Assembly: GCA_034509495.1 (NCBI GenBank)
Contig: CM067513.1
Location: 24,539,169 to 24,603,168 of the forward strand
DNA length: 64,000 nt
Reading direction: 5' to 3'
Source of the DNA: Acestrorhynchus altus
Taxonomy: Eukaryota > Chordata > Actinopteri > Characiformes > Acestrorhynchidae
Shown: positions 49,200 through 61,500 of the stretch, one piece after another
Layout of the letters: each line of letters begins with the position of its first letter
Numbering within the stretch: the stretch's first letter is position 1
Position numbers and translations under genes: made by a program
Notes under the pieces: model-generated
The model's database searches: none
What the model saw: the letters and a program-made list of their open reading frames with translations, nothing else
What the model was told of the DNA's origin: nothing

Positions 49200-49690
49200 T
49201 TGCCCATAGATTGTGCAGCTGGGCCTGTAGGTCCTACTCACTCATAGGTTGCCAAAGCTGGCAGTTCTCAATTGTCAATAAACATGATTAGCAGACAGGC
49301 CAAGGAAGCGCAATCTGTTGGAGGAATTCCTGGGAAACCCTTGGTGTGCGTGGACGAGCATTATCCTGCTGAAAAATGCCAGTTAGAAGCCCTGCAAGAC
49401 CATCAGACCAGCAGTTGGGGAAGTTTGTTTCACCACGAGGCCTCCACACTCAAACCTGTCCGATCCCAAACAGAAACCTGGGATTCATCACTAAAGACGA
49501 TGCGTGCAACAGCCTGATAGGAGGTGGGTGCTAAAATACTCCTTCAGCCACAGTGTGATGGTTAGCTGGGGGGGCTATAGTAACACCAGCAGTTGGGGAA
49601 GTTTGTTTCACCACAAGGCCTCCACACTCAAACCTGTCTGATCCCAAACAGAAACCTGGGATTCATCACTAAAGATCATATAGCTCCAGT
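49200..49690. mobile_element. Transposon remnant with internal duplication
   Basis: gacgagcattatcctgctga, aaaatgccagttagaagccc and nearby sequence resemble a decayed DNA transposon. A 93-base piece (49408-49500) starting with accagcagttggggaagttt recurs almost exactly at 49586-49678, separated by a segment that itself has a second copy near 50550-50673. Confidence 0.5.
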
Positions 49691-50235
49691 CCATAACAGT
49701 CTAGGTTTCACGGCACCACTTTAAATAAAGGTGCCAGTAGCTTGATCAGGACACATCCTTTCAGCAGTTTGTTGAAAGGACAAACTTGCTTTTCTCTGTC
49801 CAATGATCTGCCCCCTCTCAAAATCAACTGGTCAACATTTCTTTCAGTGTGTTGTAGAGGCATGTCCTAGCAGTCAATGATCTCTAACCGAGAGGTACAC
49901 TACATAAAAGTAGCCTTATTTCAGGTACTGTGTCTACTCAGACCACAGCTGTAATCATTTATATATCTGCCTGACACAGAACTTGCCAAATGTTGAAGTT
50001 TTTGTTACATACATTTGAGTGTATTTTTGTTTATATCACTGCTTATTTTTGCTATTACAAAAGAGAAAACACTGTAGAAATTTTAAACCCATTATGCACA
50101 GGTGATATTGTAAATGTGATTTAAGTTGCATTGAAAGTAACAATTTTCCCATTCACCCAACACATAAATGCTTTGCATTATAGCTATATGTACATGTTTT
50201 CTGTGTGTGTGTCTCTGTGTTTGTGTGTGACTTAC

Positions 50236-50384
50236 GGGTGGTCGATGAGGCGAGTCCTCCACTCCTGGCTCCGGAGCTCCTCTCTGGCCTTCTCCAGGGC
50301 CATGATGGATGTGGCCACGCGCAGGCTGGGCTCCAGGGGCCGGTAGCGCTGCTGCTGCACCTCCACAGCTGGCCGGAAGGGCCC
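50236..50384 (-). CDS. Exon 3 of the partial minus-strand gene
   Basis: A 149-base exon after acceptor ccctgtacctgtcag, ending at a consensus donor CC|gtaagt. It encodes GPFRPAVEVQQQRYRPLEPS, LRVATSIMALEK and AREELRSQEWRTRLIDH, then two bases of a Pro codon completed by exon 4. The exon is strikingly GC-rich against AT-rich flanks. The part after residue 25 is a charged amphipathic helix. It starts in phase 0, matching exon 2. The opposite-strand 123-codon frame is its shadow. The product was not recognised. The open frame, strong donor and phase make this the most secure exon together with exon 2. Confidence 0.8.
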
Positions 50385-50549
50385 CTGACAGGTACAGGGA
50401 GGGATAAGGTAAATGTTTTATTGCCCACGCCTGCCCGCCTTTTTATTGATGAGGCCCTCGGGCAGCCAACTGGCCCCCCGGCACCTGCAAACTCTACTGC
50501 CATTCTGGCTCAGTTGCTAGAGCTCTGCAGCGATGTCGATGTGTGCAAC

Positions 50550-50675
50550 AACAGCCTGATAGGAGGCGGGTGCTAAAATACAACTTCAGACACTTTAAAG
50601 ACACATCTGATGGCTAAAACTAAGCTGCCAAACTGGTCACAGTGTGATGGTTAGCTGGGGGGGCTATGGTAATAG
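50550..50675 (+). repeat. Duplicate of the 49508-49585 segment
   Basis: aacagcctgataggaggcgg and gtgctaaaatac start it, and cacagtgtgatggttagctg then ggggggctatgg end it. The same two pieces occur at 49508-49585 with about 50 bases missing between them. It lies about 170 bases from exon 3, inside intron 2. Confidence 0.7.
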
Positions 50676-50778
50676 GTGTTTCAAAGGGGAAGTTTCAATG
50701 CTGCATTTTTCTATGTAACTGTTTCAGCATTTCAGAGTGGTTTGAAGATGACCATATATCCATGATATCGACAACATA

Positions 50779-51290
50779 TACAGGGGTTGGACAATGAAAC
50801 TGAAACACCTGGTTTTAGACCACAATAATTTATTAGTACGGTGTACTAGGGCCTCCTTTTGCAGCCAATACAGCACCAATTCATCTTGGGAATGACATTT
50901 TTTGGATACAATCCAGGTTAGCACCGAACATCCCTTTCAGACAGCTTCCTCTTGCGTCCACAGTTAATCCTATTGGATGTGGTTCGTCCATCTTGGTGGT
51001 ATGCTGACATTACTCTGGATACCGTGGTTCTTGATACATCACAAAGACTTGCTGTCTTGGTCACAGATGCGCCAGTAAGACGTGCACCAACAATTTGTCC
51101 TCTTTTGAACTCTGGTATGTCACCCAGAATGTTGTGTACATTGCAATATTTTGAGCAAAACCATGCTCTTACCTGCTAATTGAACCTTCACACTCTGCTC
51201 TTACTGGTGCAATGTGTAATTAATGAAGATTGGCCACCAGGCTGGTCCAATTTAGCCATGAAACCTCCCACACTAAAATTTCATTTACTT
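50779..51290 (-). mobile_element. Internally deleted Tc1-like element, family D copy 2
   Basis: Same structure as 23556-24081: left terminus caggggttggacaatgaaac, same deletion junction (tccaggttagcaccgaacat), and transposase N-terminus on the minus strand. The right inverted repeat is lost after cctcccacactaaaattt. Confidence 0.85.
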
Positions 51291-52779
51291 CCTAAAATGA
51301 TTGAATCTATAGGTCTTGAAATTTTTATATGTATGTTTATTAAGGTAAAAGAGTTAATTCTAATAAGAACAACTCTAATTCACAGAGCATTTTCCATCTT
51401 AGCTGTTAATTGATGCAGAGATTGTGCAGACTAAGCTTTGTATACCAAAAGCATGATAGTTGGCTGTAATTTAAGGTTCTGATTTTGAGTTCTAATCCCT
51501 TGTCTTATAGACCGCACGTCAATTTCTGATCGGTCTTTCACAATTTTTAAGATGATGCAAGTATGTTTGGAACATTATAATAAATAATATTGTAATTTTA
51601 AGACCACTTTCCTCTTGATATTATGATAATAATATAGTACAATCATGCAATAACACTATTTTAAAGACCAGTTCACTTCAAATTATTAAGATATCCTAAA
51701 TAATTAAAACATATTTTTAAACAAACAAACATACGGACTCATTAAAATGATCATTATAATGATCTCCTTGCTAAGAAAAAAAGGTTGCTATTGAGGTCAT
51801 GTCCATTTTATTATATGATAACACAGGCCTAGTTCCAACTAAAATTTGTGGGTTTTTTTATTGTAATGCTACTAAATTTCACCTCAAAATCTTTTAGATT
51901 TTCAGTAGTATATAGGTTTTAGGTTTACTGAAGTATTAAAATTGATAGTCATCATACTGAATACATTTGTTTAATTTTTGTTGTTGAAAAATGCAATTGA
52001 ACAATGAAAAAATGCAATTTTTTTCAAAGCAAAAACAAAACCTATCAATAGAAAGTCAATGAATGGTGAAAAATCAGCAGATTAATCAAATATAATTAGC
52101 TGAACGCAAAATAGTCTGAAAGACCTCTACTTTGTGCATGGCTTTATTTATTTATTATTGTTTTTCTTTTTACCTTACCTAAGGGTTTGTTCAGCTAAAA
52201 CAACCTTTTGTTTTAATTCTTTCAAGGTTCAAAATTAATTAAAAAGAAGAAAAAGACATTCACACACTGTGATACTGTAAAACTATTAATTTCAGTTATT
52301 AACAGTTATTAATCTGGTCTTTATTTAAAATTATATCCTAAATTTCTTTATGTTTTTTTAAGATGACTCCAAAGTATGGTATTTTGCATCCTTTTTTAAA
52401 TGCTCAAATTGTTTTTTTATCACATAAGAACAGCAGTAATAATGGAATCTCAGTGAAAAGAAAAAAAAATAATAATTTCAGTATTTGGTGGTGTGTATAG
52501 ACACTATGGACTGTTATAGGTTAATGTCTCTGATTTGAGTTTGACAATATCTGATATTTTTCATGTACATGTCTGTCAATTCTAATACTTAAGTATGTGT
52601 TAAATATAGAACAAGGGAACACAACTACCTGGATTAGCATTTCTGAGGAGTGCAGTATCTAAAATATTGCCCAAATGTCAAATGTCTATTTGATGCTGAA
52701 AAATGTACAAGATATTTTCAGATGCGGATATGATGCCAGTAGCAGGTTTAATGCCTAGAACATATTTTTGTGTAAACAT
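51291..52779. other. AT-rich intronic stretch
   Basis: No gene was found. 51540-51840 (gatctccttgctaagaaaaa, ending acacaggcctag) resembles 19380-19665 and may be a decayed hAT-type MITE. The rest is unique AT-rich sequence. Confidence 0.35.
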
Positions 52780-53607
52780 GTCAATCAATCAATCAATCAA
52801 AGTTTATTTGTATAGCGCTTTTTAAAACAAAGCAGGAATAAAGCAGGATTTACAGAAATCTGGGTCCAAACCTCAAGTGAGCAGGTAACAGTGGCAAGGA
52901 AAAACTCCCTCAGGCTAGGAGGAAGAAACCTTGAGAGGAACCAAGGCTCACGAGAGGAACCCATCCTCCTCAGGTCGACACTTGAGAGCACAGATATTGG
53001 CACATACATGGGCATAAAAGTTGTAGAACAGAAGAGAAGTGTAGCTTGCAGTAAATGTGATGAAAATGTAAATGGGTAATGAGTTATATGGGAATGGAAA
53101 TGTGAGTAGGATGCAAGCTTAATGTTAGCATGGAAGTCCATGCAGGTTAAGTATTCTAATCTGGCAGTAAAGTCTCAGCTGTGGGATGAGTAGACATCAT
53201 TCGAATAAAGCTTCACGGGAGGGCATCCACCAATATCAGCCAGGCAGCAGGGGCAGCTCAGGACATGGGGGGAGAGAGGGTGGAAAATTTTGTGATCCCA
53301 GAAAGTCTGTAGAATCCGTAGAGGAAGTGTTAATAAAAAGAGAAAGGTTTTTAGTTGAGATTTGAAGAAAGAGAGTGTGACTGAGTCCCGAACAGTAGCA
53401 GAAAGGTTATTCCAGAGTTTGGGGGCTTAAAAAGAGAACGCTCATCCCCCTACAGTGTTCTTTTTAATTCTGGGGACTGCCAGTAGGCTCGCATCTTGAG
53501 AACGCAGTGTACTTGACGGATTGTATGGTTTTAGAAGGTCTTTTAGATATTGTGGGGCTAAGCCATTGAGCGACTTGTAGGTTAGGAGCAATATTTTATA
53601 TGCGAAT
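52780..53607 (-). mobile_element. L2-like LINE 3' region
   Basis: It begins on the plus strand with (TCAA)n, then agtttatttgtatagcgctt: the reverse complement of a LINE tail ending aagcgctatacaaataaact. The UTR follows with ggaaaaactccctcaggcta, ggaagaaaccttgagaggaa and, further in, ggttattccagagtttgggg and ctaagccattgagcgacttg. This is about 830 bases of 3' sequence with no intact coding part. Confidence 0.8.
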
Positions 53608-53608
53608 G

Positions 53609-53884
53609 CTAGGGCTGCATAAAAAAAATTTAATAGAATTTTTGAAAAATATTAATTTCATATGGCCATATAGGTTTCACCAGATATCACAAAGTGTCAA
53701 TGATACAACAAGATATCAATAGTGCACACTGTTTTTCCCAGAAACTGAAAATGAACAGTGACAATATTACTATTGCAAAAAGGTTTTGCATTTTTTTATT
53801 TTACATTACACAAGATATTGTATGTCCTGTGATGTGACTATAGCATTGTGCTAACAATGCTGAAACAAATATTGTGCATCCCAC
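53609..53884. mobile_element. hAT-like MITE remnant
   Basis: The ends ctagggctgcata and tattgtgcatcccac are imperfect inverted repeats. The inside has repeated agatatcac/gatatcaat motifs typical of fish hAT-derived MITEs. It abuts the LINE sequence on the left. Confidence 0.45.
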
Positions 53885-54079
53885 AGGTATAGTACGAACT
53901 TGTATAAAGGACTCTAAACTCAAAATAGCATGACGTTACATTCTGAAGAGCAGATGGTCAGCAATCCTGCTGAGAGCTTTTGTAGTGTCCAGCTCCCTGC
54001 TGACCAGAAAAAAGCGCCTCACAGTGCAGCTACATGCATGTTGTAGAATGCAGGGCTTTTTTAGTTGTTGCTTTTTTGT

Positions 54080-55170
54080 TTCTTAATGTGACCTTCAGAC
54101 ATTGTTGCTTTTAATTCATGCTGGTGCAAATGCTCCCTGCCCTTGATACTATCGAGCCCAGATCAGCACCCGGCACTGACCAATCCCCTCGCTTCCCCAA
54201 ATGGCACACATAATCAATCTATCACTCCGCGATGCTTATCACTAGGGTGGGGTGGGGGGGTTATGGGTGGTAAGTGAAAAAAGAGAGAGTGAGAGAAAAG
54301 GAAGGCTTGTGGTGGCGGTGGTGGTATGTCTGTGTGTATGTGTGTGTGTGTGTGTGTGTGTGGGGGGGTCCCATGGTCTTTGTTAGGGTAAAATGTAGAT
54401 AAATAATGCATCTTCATCAATTGCACAATGTCTGAAAGGAGTGGCTTTTTTGCCTCTTAATAATGACTTCCCACTAAACGGGCCCAGCTGGAGCCAAACC
54501 TGCCCAGGGTGAAGAACTCAGGCTCTAATAAAAAGAAATGACTCACGCCTCATTTCTGCTCACTTATGTTTTACATTAATAGAAACCAATAATAGGAACC
54601 AGTTACCATAAAAGTCACGGACCGTAAATAACACAAATGGCAAATACGTATCATCAAATTCCCTCTTGCAGCTGGACAAGATGACATGCTAGATTTGGAA
54701 GTACTTAAAGAAATTCTTTATCGGGGAGTGTTTTTAAACGCCTCTGTATTCCCTCGCTGAGAGCCCCCTTGATGAGATTCACTGAATAAAGAAGGAACCC
54801 GAGTTGACAGGCGCACTTATCGCATGTTATCTGTCTGTCTAAACGCTTTGGTGCTATCCAGGGGAGAAGGGAGGTGTGCTTAATGACGTTCTTCTTCCTC
54901 ACGGGCGAGTTTTCAAAAACAATTTCATATGAGCTGTAAATCTCCACTTTAATTGTTGTTATCTTGGAATCACTTTTGATAATTGTCACTACACTCTGCA
55001 CACTTTTGCTTTATTAGCGTAGTTGCGGGAGGGGAATTGGCAAACAGGGTGCTCACTTGCGCACATCTGCATATGCAGTGTGGGTAGTTTAAGTATGCAT
55101 TTCAATCACATGTGGCAAGAGTGGAGGAGGCATGCAAAGTGCACTAGGCTGTGCACTAGCGCTGCAGATG
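54080..55170. other. Unique block, possible conserved non-coding elements
   Basis: 54440-54660 and 54700-55130 are repeat-free and balanced, with taatgacttcccactaaacg, ttgatgagattcactgaata and taatgacgttcttcttcctc. A minus-strand frame of 98 codons (55001-54705) lacks splice sites. Candidate regulatory sequence. Confidence 0.3.
54330..54367. repeat. (TG)n microsatellite
   Basis: A TG array followed by a run of seven G. Confidence 0.9.
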
Positions 55171-55793
55171 CTCAAAAGCCTTGTGTAAAATACATGACTT
55201 AACAGATTATCAAAGACTTGGTATCTCACACAAAACAACTGGGGATCACAGATTTCAGTCTGAAAACATGTCAGAAATCATCCCTTGTATTACCTAGAGG
55301 ATTAAGAATGGAAGTACAACAGCTTGCTGCAGTCATTATTTGTGCTGAATCATTGTGTAAAAAACGATGTGTAAAAAATTCTATATTATGATCAGTGACT
55401 TAATTTGAACAGCCTAACAACATCCAATGAAAACTGACCACAGAAAGTGAACACAGGAAGTAGATGAAGAAAAACCACGAGTTCATGTTTAATTGTACAT
55501 TCTACCATAAATGATGCAACAGCTTCATTCTTGTGCTAGTATGTCGGACACAGCAGTGCCATTTAATACGGAATAGAAATTCTTATATCAATCTCTGCCT
55601 TTTACAAAAGGTAGCCTTTACTGTACTGTAGTGTACCAGTGCAGTCCTAGGTGCCATAGTGGCCTCCCTCACTACACACCTTTCCATTGTATTCAACAAA
55701 ATGCCTCAATCTGTTGTAAACTAGTTAAGTAAATAATTTTCATCTAGTACAGCATCAACAACATTTTCAAAAAATGTTTTATATCAGGCTTGG
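55171..55793. other. Intronic stretch, nothing recognised
   Basis: Unique sequence with no exon or repeat recognised. Confidence 0.4.
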
Positions 55794-56117
55794 TGTCAAG
55801 TACCTGTCCTGTTCATCTGCTGTCTCATCTTTGTTTTGTTTATTTCCCCTCCTGCTTCAGAGCACATGTCCTGTCTCTGCCCTTTCCCAGCTGTGTCTCT
55901 TTTGTAATCATGTCCAGGAGTCTGGTATTACATCTTGTTATTTTAAGTACTTCTGTTTCAGTCCGTCCTGGTCCGTTTTGTCGTCTACGTGTCTTGTCAT
56001 CCTGTTTGAGATAGTGTATTATGTTATTCAGTTTGATTTGTTTTGTTTCTGTTAGAATCGTGTCTGTTTACTAAATACACAACCCTGCAAGTACTTCCGC
56101 CTCAACCAGTCTGTTAA
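55794..56117 (+). mobile_element. Diverged solo LTR, second copy
   Basis: Starts TGTCAAGTACCTGTCCTG and shares agagcacatgtc-like, cccagctgtgt and aatacacaaccctg blocks in order with the LTR at 38308-38616. The polyadenylation-signal region reads actaaatacac. The end is unclear and no target duplication was found, so this copy is older. Confidence 0.65.
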
Positions 56118-56896
56118 GTTCTGGTTTATCAGTTTATTGCTGCACAGGGAGTTGACGGTAAGATCAGCCATCAGTCATCGTGTCTTGGGGATTAGACAGC
56201 TTGCACTGATCATGAGCAGTACAACACAATGTCTAAACACAACATAAACCTGTAATATGTCCATAAATTCCCATTTATTCCCATATTACACACATAATAT
56301 GATATACAGCTGCAGTTCATTAGTTTGCTGTTTACTTTAGAAAGCGAAGGAGCAGAGTTTGGGGTGAATGCCATGTGCTGTCGTTTACTGGATGATGTAG
56401 GGCATTCTGAATGAAACAATTTAACCACTTGAAGTTCCCTTGATATCATGTGATTACTGTATAGGGAACACTAAGGCACTGTTTAAGGACCCTATGGAAT
56501 GGAATACAGCTTAGAGTTTCCAGGCAGGTGTCTTTATACTACCATCAGTTGAGACAAACTCACTGCAGGTGATCTCCATTTCACTAATTGTGAGACGACC
56601 AGCACCAGCCACCTGGATCTCTGCTGAATTAAACCTGTCACTTTAACAGGGAGTTGAAATTTATAATAAAATTTTATTTTATTCAATTCACATGGCTTAG
56701 TAGAAAGCTGTTTTCTTACATTAAAGAATTTTTTGTAAATTCTGAAAAAATAAAAGCCGAATGATAATGACCATGATTCCATTCATGAAGCAATAAAAGA
56801 GGCAAACATCCAAGAGGGTGAACACTGTTTTTTCTACTAATTAGACATAGGGTTATGGGAATGGTCAAGGCAATCAGAGTTTTGCTAGCACTTCAC

Positions 56897-57094
56897 CTGT
56901 GGTGTTTTGCGTATGGGTGGTAGTCTGTCCTTGTTGTTCTTCTTGTCCTTGTTGTGCAGGACGATGGAAGGCTGTTGATTTCTAGGCAACATTTCTTTAG
57001 GAGCAGATTGTGTCAGGACTGGCTTAACTCTCCTTAACCTCAGCTCCATCTCGTCCGGCTTTGAGCGGAATGGCGAGTTGAACACACCTGGGCA
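56897..57094 (-). CDS. Exon 2 of the partial minus-strand gene
   Basis: A 198-base exon of exactly 66 codons, phase 0 at both ends. The acceptor is gtcctttctag and the donor CAG|gtgaag. It encodes CPGVFNSPFRSKPDEMELRL, RRVKPVLTQSAPKEML, PRNQQPSIVLHNK and DKKNNKDRLPPIRKTPQ. This is a basic, Pro/Lys/Asn-rich region without predicted globular motifs, likely a flexible linker. An alternative acceptor 7 bases downstream (tgcccag) would break phase with exon 1, so the upstream site was chosen. The product was not recognised. Confidence 0.8.
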
Positions 57095-58589
57095 CTAGAA
57101 AGGACACACATACTTTCACAATCAAGAAAATCCTCCAGATTCTAGGAGCTTGAATTGAGACTCTAGGACTTTTGATTTCCAAATGAAATGTAAAATTTAG
57201 TTTCATCTAAAAATAGGACTTTGGAGCTATGAGCAACAGAGTTCTTTTTCTCCATAGCCCAGGTAAGATGTATCTGACACTGTCTCTACTTCGGGAGGGG
57301 CTTGATATCAGGAATGTTGCAGTTTGAGCCCTTTTTCCTGTTGCTCCTGCACCTCTTACCCCCACTTCTTCCCCATCCAGTCAACTTTCAATTATATGCT
57401 TTGATATACCACTTTAAGAACAACCATAACCTTCTGTAGCTTCCCCTCTTTTTGGAGGGTGTAGTTGATGGTTAGAATTCAATATTTTATATATTTGGAG
57501 ATACTGGTAATGGTCAACGATAAATGATTAAAAACTTGATTTCAGCAATATTTATTGAGCTACCCATACAGAAGTAGTGTATTTTAGTGTATAAATAGTG
57601 TATTTTAGCATGGCTTCAGATATAACGCAACACGCTAGACATCTCAGAGTTTTATCTAATGCTGTCCTGAGATAATCCATTCCATGCATCTTCCTGCAGT
57701 TTTGATGTCACATGCATAGCCAAGCATGAAACTTCTAACATTTGCATCTCTCAAAATGTCATTATCTCAAAATGTCATGTGATTATTATTGGGTGCAATT
57801 ATTTTTTTTGATAATAAGTGCATTACATTTGAATAATAAATGCAACATATATGATGTTATTCTAAATAAACAAATGATAACCAAATGGAATCTAATAAAT
57901 GTATAATAAATTAATACATATCTAATAAAATAAAATTATATAAATCTTTCCACAATATTGTTTTATATTTAGTATTTTATATGCATATGTAAGTTTGGGA
58001 TTATTTGCATAGTGAGAAGCAAATTAAGCTCTATATTCTCAGATTGGACACTGGAAGAATCTCTCTTAGCAAATTAAAAGCATGCCAAAAGAACATAATC
58101 TGCAACAACAGCAGGTGTGTACACACTAAATGCTCACCAGTTTGACAGTGTATATGGTAGTTGAACCTGTGAAAATTTCTGTTAAGTTTATGTTTTGTCC
58201 TAATGCAGAAAAATGGATCAATTGTACTTAGTGGCAATGCTGAATAAATAAAGGCAAACACTAAAGAACACTTCATGACATCTACTGAATTTGACCTTCA
58301 GGACTGAGGAAGCATCCATACTATCCACACTACACTACTGTCTTTTACGTTTCTCCAGACTATCCATGCCTTTCCTCAACAGTGCCCTCCTCTTTTTCCA
58401 TTACTCGCCTTGTTATCGGCCCACCTCCCATCGCGTGTCTTGTCACAGGTACCCATGCAAAACCTGCTCTAAACCTGCACTCAGTGTTGGTGAGAAAATG
58501 AACCCACTTTTAATCACTCAACCTCAGCGAAACAATTACACTTGTCACCTCCTGTGTGCGGACATATATCTATCACATTAACACCTGTC
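57095..58589. other. Intron 1 sequence, nothing recognised
   Basis: Mostly AT-rich unique sequence. 58280-58580 is unique and more balanced, but no splice-bounded frame was seen. Confidence 0.4.
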
Positions 58590-59230
58590 AAGTCTCCCAG
58601 TTAGTACGAATGTTCTCGAGCTTGCTTGTGGAGCGAGTGAACTCCTGGATGGTGCAATCCTGACTGACTGGCTCAGAGGATTGTTTAAGCAGAGCTGCTA
58701 ATCATCCTAATACATTAAACCTCTAATGAGGCTTCATTGAGGCATTTTCTCCCGATGTAACTGCAGCTTGAGGTGCGGCATCATAGGGGGTACACGGCAA
58801 AGTCCCTGCTTGCCGGAGACTTACAGGAAAAGAGCAATGATGTTGACCCTCGTACCGGGGAACTACATCTATGTCAGCACAGCCACTTTTGTCCGGCAGA
58901 ATTTTCTCTGGTTAACGATGAACCGTGGGAGACCCATCCATTTCCTTGAGACAAGGTCAGACTATGGGAACAGAAGTTGCCTAGCGCGCACACACACACA
59001 CGCAGAGTGAGAGTGTGTTAAGACAGTGAGCGGGAGATAGAAAGAGAGAGAGAGACAGAGCGTGTGTCTTATGAAGATAGTTATGCCTTTCCTGCTTTGA
59101 GGGGTGGGTTTGAGACCCAGGTTTGAGGTACACAGTTTAAACCCTTGACCTTTTCTGTAGCCGTTATCTGCGCTGAATAATGTGCATGTCCATATGTGCT
59201 TTGAGCGCATTGTGTTTACAAATGCCATCC
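58590..59230. other. Unique block, possible conserved non-coding element
   Basis: 58620-58980 is repeat-free and balanced, with agctgctaatcatcctaata and aacctctaatgaggcttcat. Short CA and GA runs lie at 58985-59060. No exon signals. Confidence 0.3.
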
Positions 59231-59362
59231 TTTTACAGCTTCCACAGCAGAAACAAAACACAGATACGTGTGCAGACAAAGATGAAATTGAAAAAAAAAA
59301 ATAAAAAATTGAACATAATTTGATATAGTATGCAAACAAAATCATGTACCTCTAGTCTATAA

Positions 59363-60030
59363 AGCTCATATATAGTGGTGCCTAAAATTTTGTGAACCCT
59401 TTGGAATTGTCTATATTTCGGCATAAATAAAACTTCATCAGTTTCACATAAGTCCTAAAACTGGATGTGTAATAATGGAGGATATTCAAGGTTATTATTA
59501 CCCTCCCCGGGAGTGCTCGACAAACAAAGTAACCAAAGCTTCTAAACTTGTAGTCATACAGCAAGACAACAATCTAAGAACACAAGTTGAACCAAAGAAT
59601 GATTAAATGGCCCAACCTTAATCCAACAGAAATGTGGAAGAACCTAAAACAAGCAGGAAAACCTTTTTGATGTTTTTGATGAACAAAGACAACAAGGACA
59701 ACTTTGGACAAGTGCTTATTTAACAAAAAAAAAACAAAAAAAAACAAACAAACAAACAAACAAACAAAAAAAAAAGATGAAGAAAAAGAATAGTGAGATG
59801 CTTTATACTGTGGTACCATAAGCTGTGAAAAGTTACAAGTGGTGTTTTCAGAAAAGATTGCAGCTTGCATGAGGTACAACATAAAGCAGGGGGTCCACAG
59901 GACCAACAGTGGCCCCTCACTCTTGAAAAACTTGCTGCAACAACTCAATAACAACCAATTGAGCCAGTAAGAACAGAGGTCATTTACAAATATCTAAGTA
60001 CACAAATTGAACCAAAGAATGATTAAAGAA
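59363..60030 (+). mobile_element. Tc1-like remnant, family F, plus strand
   Basis: The terminus gtggtgcctaaaattttgtg, then aaccctttggaattgtctat, is followed by plus-strand VIQQDNN and wtgg-like cccaaccttaatccaaca, the second Asp and Glu regions of the transposase. An A-rich run is at 59728-59776. The phrase gttgaaccaaagaatgatta occurs at 59585-59604 and again, with one change, near 60004, suggesting a local duplication. Strongly degraded. Confidence 0.6.
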
Positions 60031-60239
60031 GAATAAAGTTAATATTTTAGATTTATAGCTAAATATATAGTTCTGTAATTGCATTTTAATAGCACAGCCA
60101 AATGACTGTAATAACGCTACATATGCACAGTAGCAATAAGTAGCTGTATAAACACTATAACCATTGATGCTTTCCAAGCCGTTCAGACTCCACACTCTAT
60201 CCAATTTGACCCACTATCATGCTGCTCCCCCACATCTGT

Positions 60240-60560
60240 TCTCCATTAGCCATTAGCCACTACGTATTATTTCTTGATTTCCAACCATCAACTGCAGACA
60301 GCTGGCAATGGTGTCCTCTTGCCCTGGCCATTGTGGCACGGCTGGCGTGTGAGACGCTGTGAACCGGGTGATAGCATGGGCATGGATGGCAGAGGCAGTA
60401 ACAGAAACCAAGGGCCACGGAAAGGCGTAATGACCACAAAGGCATGAAGGAGACCCCTGCAAAATGAAATATCTGCCTGCCCACAACTGCTGCTGAATCA
60501 ACAGCAACCAGTGCACTTCATCATCATTATCAAGACACGCCATTGCCAAAGGGACTTCTG
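60240..60560. other. Unique block, possible conserved non-coding element
   Basis: Repeat-free and balanced, with ggtgatagcatgggcatgga, atgaaatatctgcctgccca and caagacacgccattgccaaa. Overlapping frames on the minus strand have no splice support. Confidence 0.3.
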
Positions 60561-60568
60561 AGGAAAAA

Positions 60569-60638
60569 TTATATATATATATATATATGCCTGTTAGCAT
60601 TGCCTGTCTCCTAAGTGCTGCAATGATTTGCTGAGTGA

Positions 60639-60686
<48 letters not shown>

Positions 60687-60701
60687 TTTTATATATATAT
60701 A
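60569..60701. repeat. (TA)n arrays
   Basis: TA runs at 60569-60588 and 60641-60701. The second is broken by T runs. Poly Tyr-Ile frames through them are artefacts. Confidence 0.9.
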
Positions 60702-60844
60702 TTTTTTTATTCCAGATGGAGCTGTTAACCTGTGGTACACACACAGTGTCCATATTTTGGCTGTAGTAGGAGTGGAAACTGTACCCATGTTAAAGTGAAT
60801 ACTGACGTTGGGCTGTTCCATGGTATGGATTTGACGTACACAGT

Positions 60845-61085
60845 GTCATGCAAAAGATAAAATCATCTCCGTAAGGAATTAAGTTTAAGATGACAAAGGC
60901 AGGTGTTTTAGGCAAAAACACAATTTTAATTTTCATATTTTACATCCTTACATCTTTTACTTTTGCTAAAAAGGCAAAGGGCCTAAAGCAACATTTTGGG
61001 CAACCTGCAAAGTTAGTACCTAGTAGCACCCCTTTGGCAAGTATCACATCATATAGATGTTTTTTATAGCCAATTAATTGTCTTT
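60845..61085 (-). mobile_element. Tc1-like end, family B (copy B3)
   Basis: gtcatgcaaaagataaaatc, then ggcaacctgcaaagttagta, cctagtagcacccctttggc and aagtatcacatcatatagat match 13330-13420. Only one end of the family survives. Confidence 0.65.
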
Positions 61086-61312
61086 CTGTAACAAGGATAG
61101 TTCACCCAAGCTGAATTCAAACCCTGGCTGCCCTGATAGGAGGAAGGCGTGCTATGGAGTGAACTAACCTCTTTCATATGTTAGGACTCAAGTGTAGAAC
61201 AGAAGAGAACTCAAAATTACATGAAGTGCTTCCCATGGGATTTGAACCAGGGTTATCGTGTTGATGGGCTAATAATGCTCTGCCGCTGCACCACAGCTGT
61301 AAAGGGACTTAG
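61086..61312 (-). mobile_element. tRNA-derived SINE
   Basis: Minus-strand head with perfect A box TGGTGCAGCGG (61293-61283) and B box GGTTCAAATCC (61248-61238), about 45 bases apart as in a tRNA. A body of about 150 bases follows. It sits at the broken edge of a family B transposon. Confidence 0.7.
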
Positions 61313-61469
61313 AACAGGTTGAAACTGAAAGCAGGTAGAAACTGAAACCCACAACCCGAAGAAAGATCTCATGGGGAAAGAACAGGCTGCCCCAAGGAAT
61401 AAAATGAAAGAAAATAAACTAAACTCAAAAACTCAAAAGTAGTGTTTTGTAACTTGAAACAGGAAAATG

Positions 61470-61500
61470 GAGGATGAGGAGGAGGAGGAGGAGGAGGAGG
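61470..61500. repeat. (GAG)n microsatellite
   Basis: About ten GAG/GGA triplets. Confidence 0.9.

Noticed and set aside
50205..50576. 123-codon plus-strand open frame
   Set aside because: It is the antisense shadow of exon 3, whose GC-rich composition lacks stops on both strands. The minus frame has the splice signals and phase match.
60253..60753. 166-codon minus-strand frame
   Set aside because: Half of it runs through (TA)n sequence (Tyr-Ile repeats), and the rest has no acceptor/donor pair.
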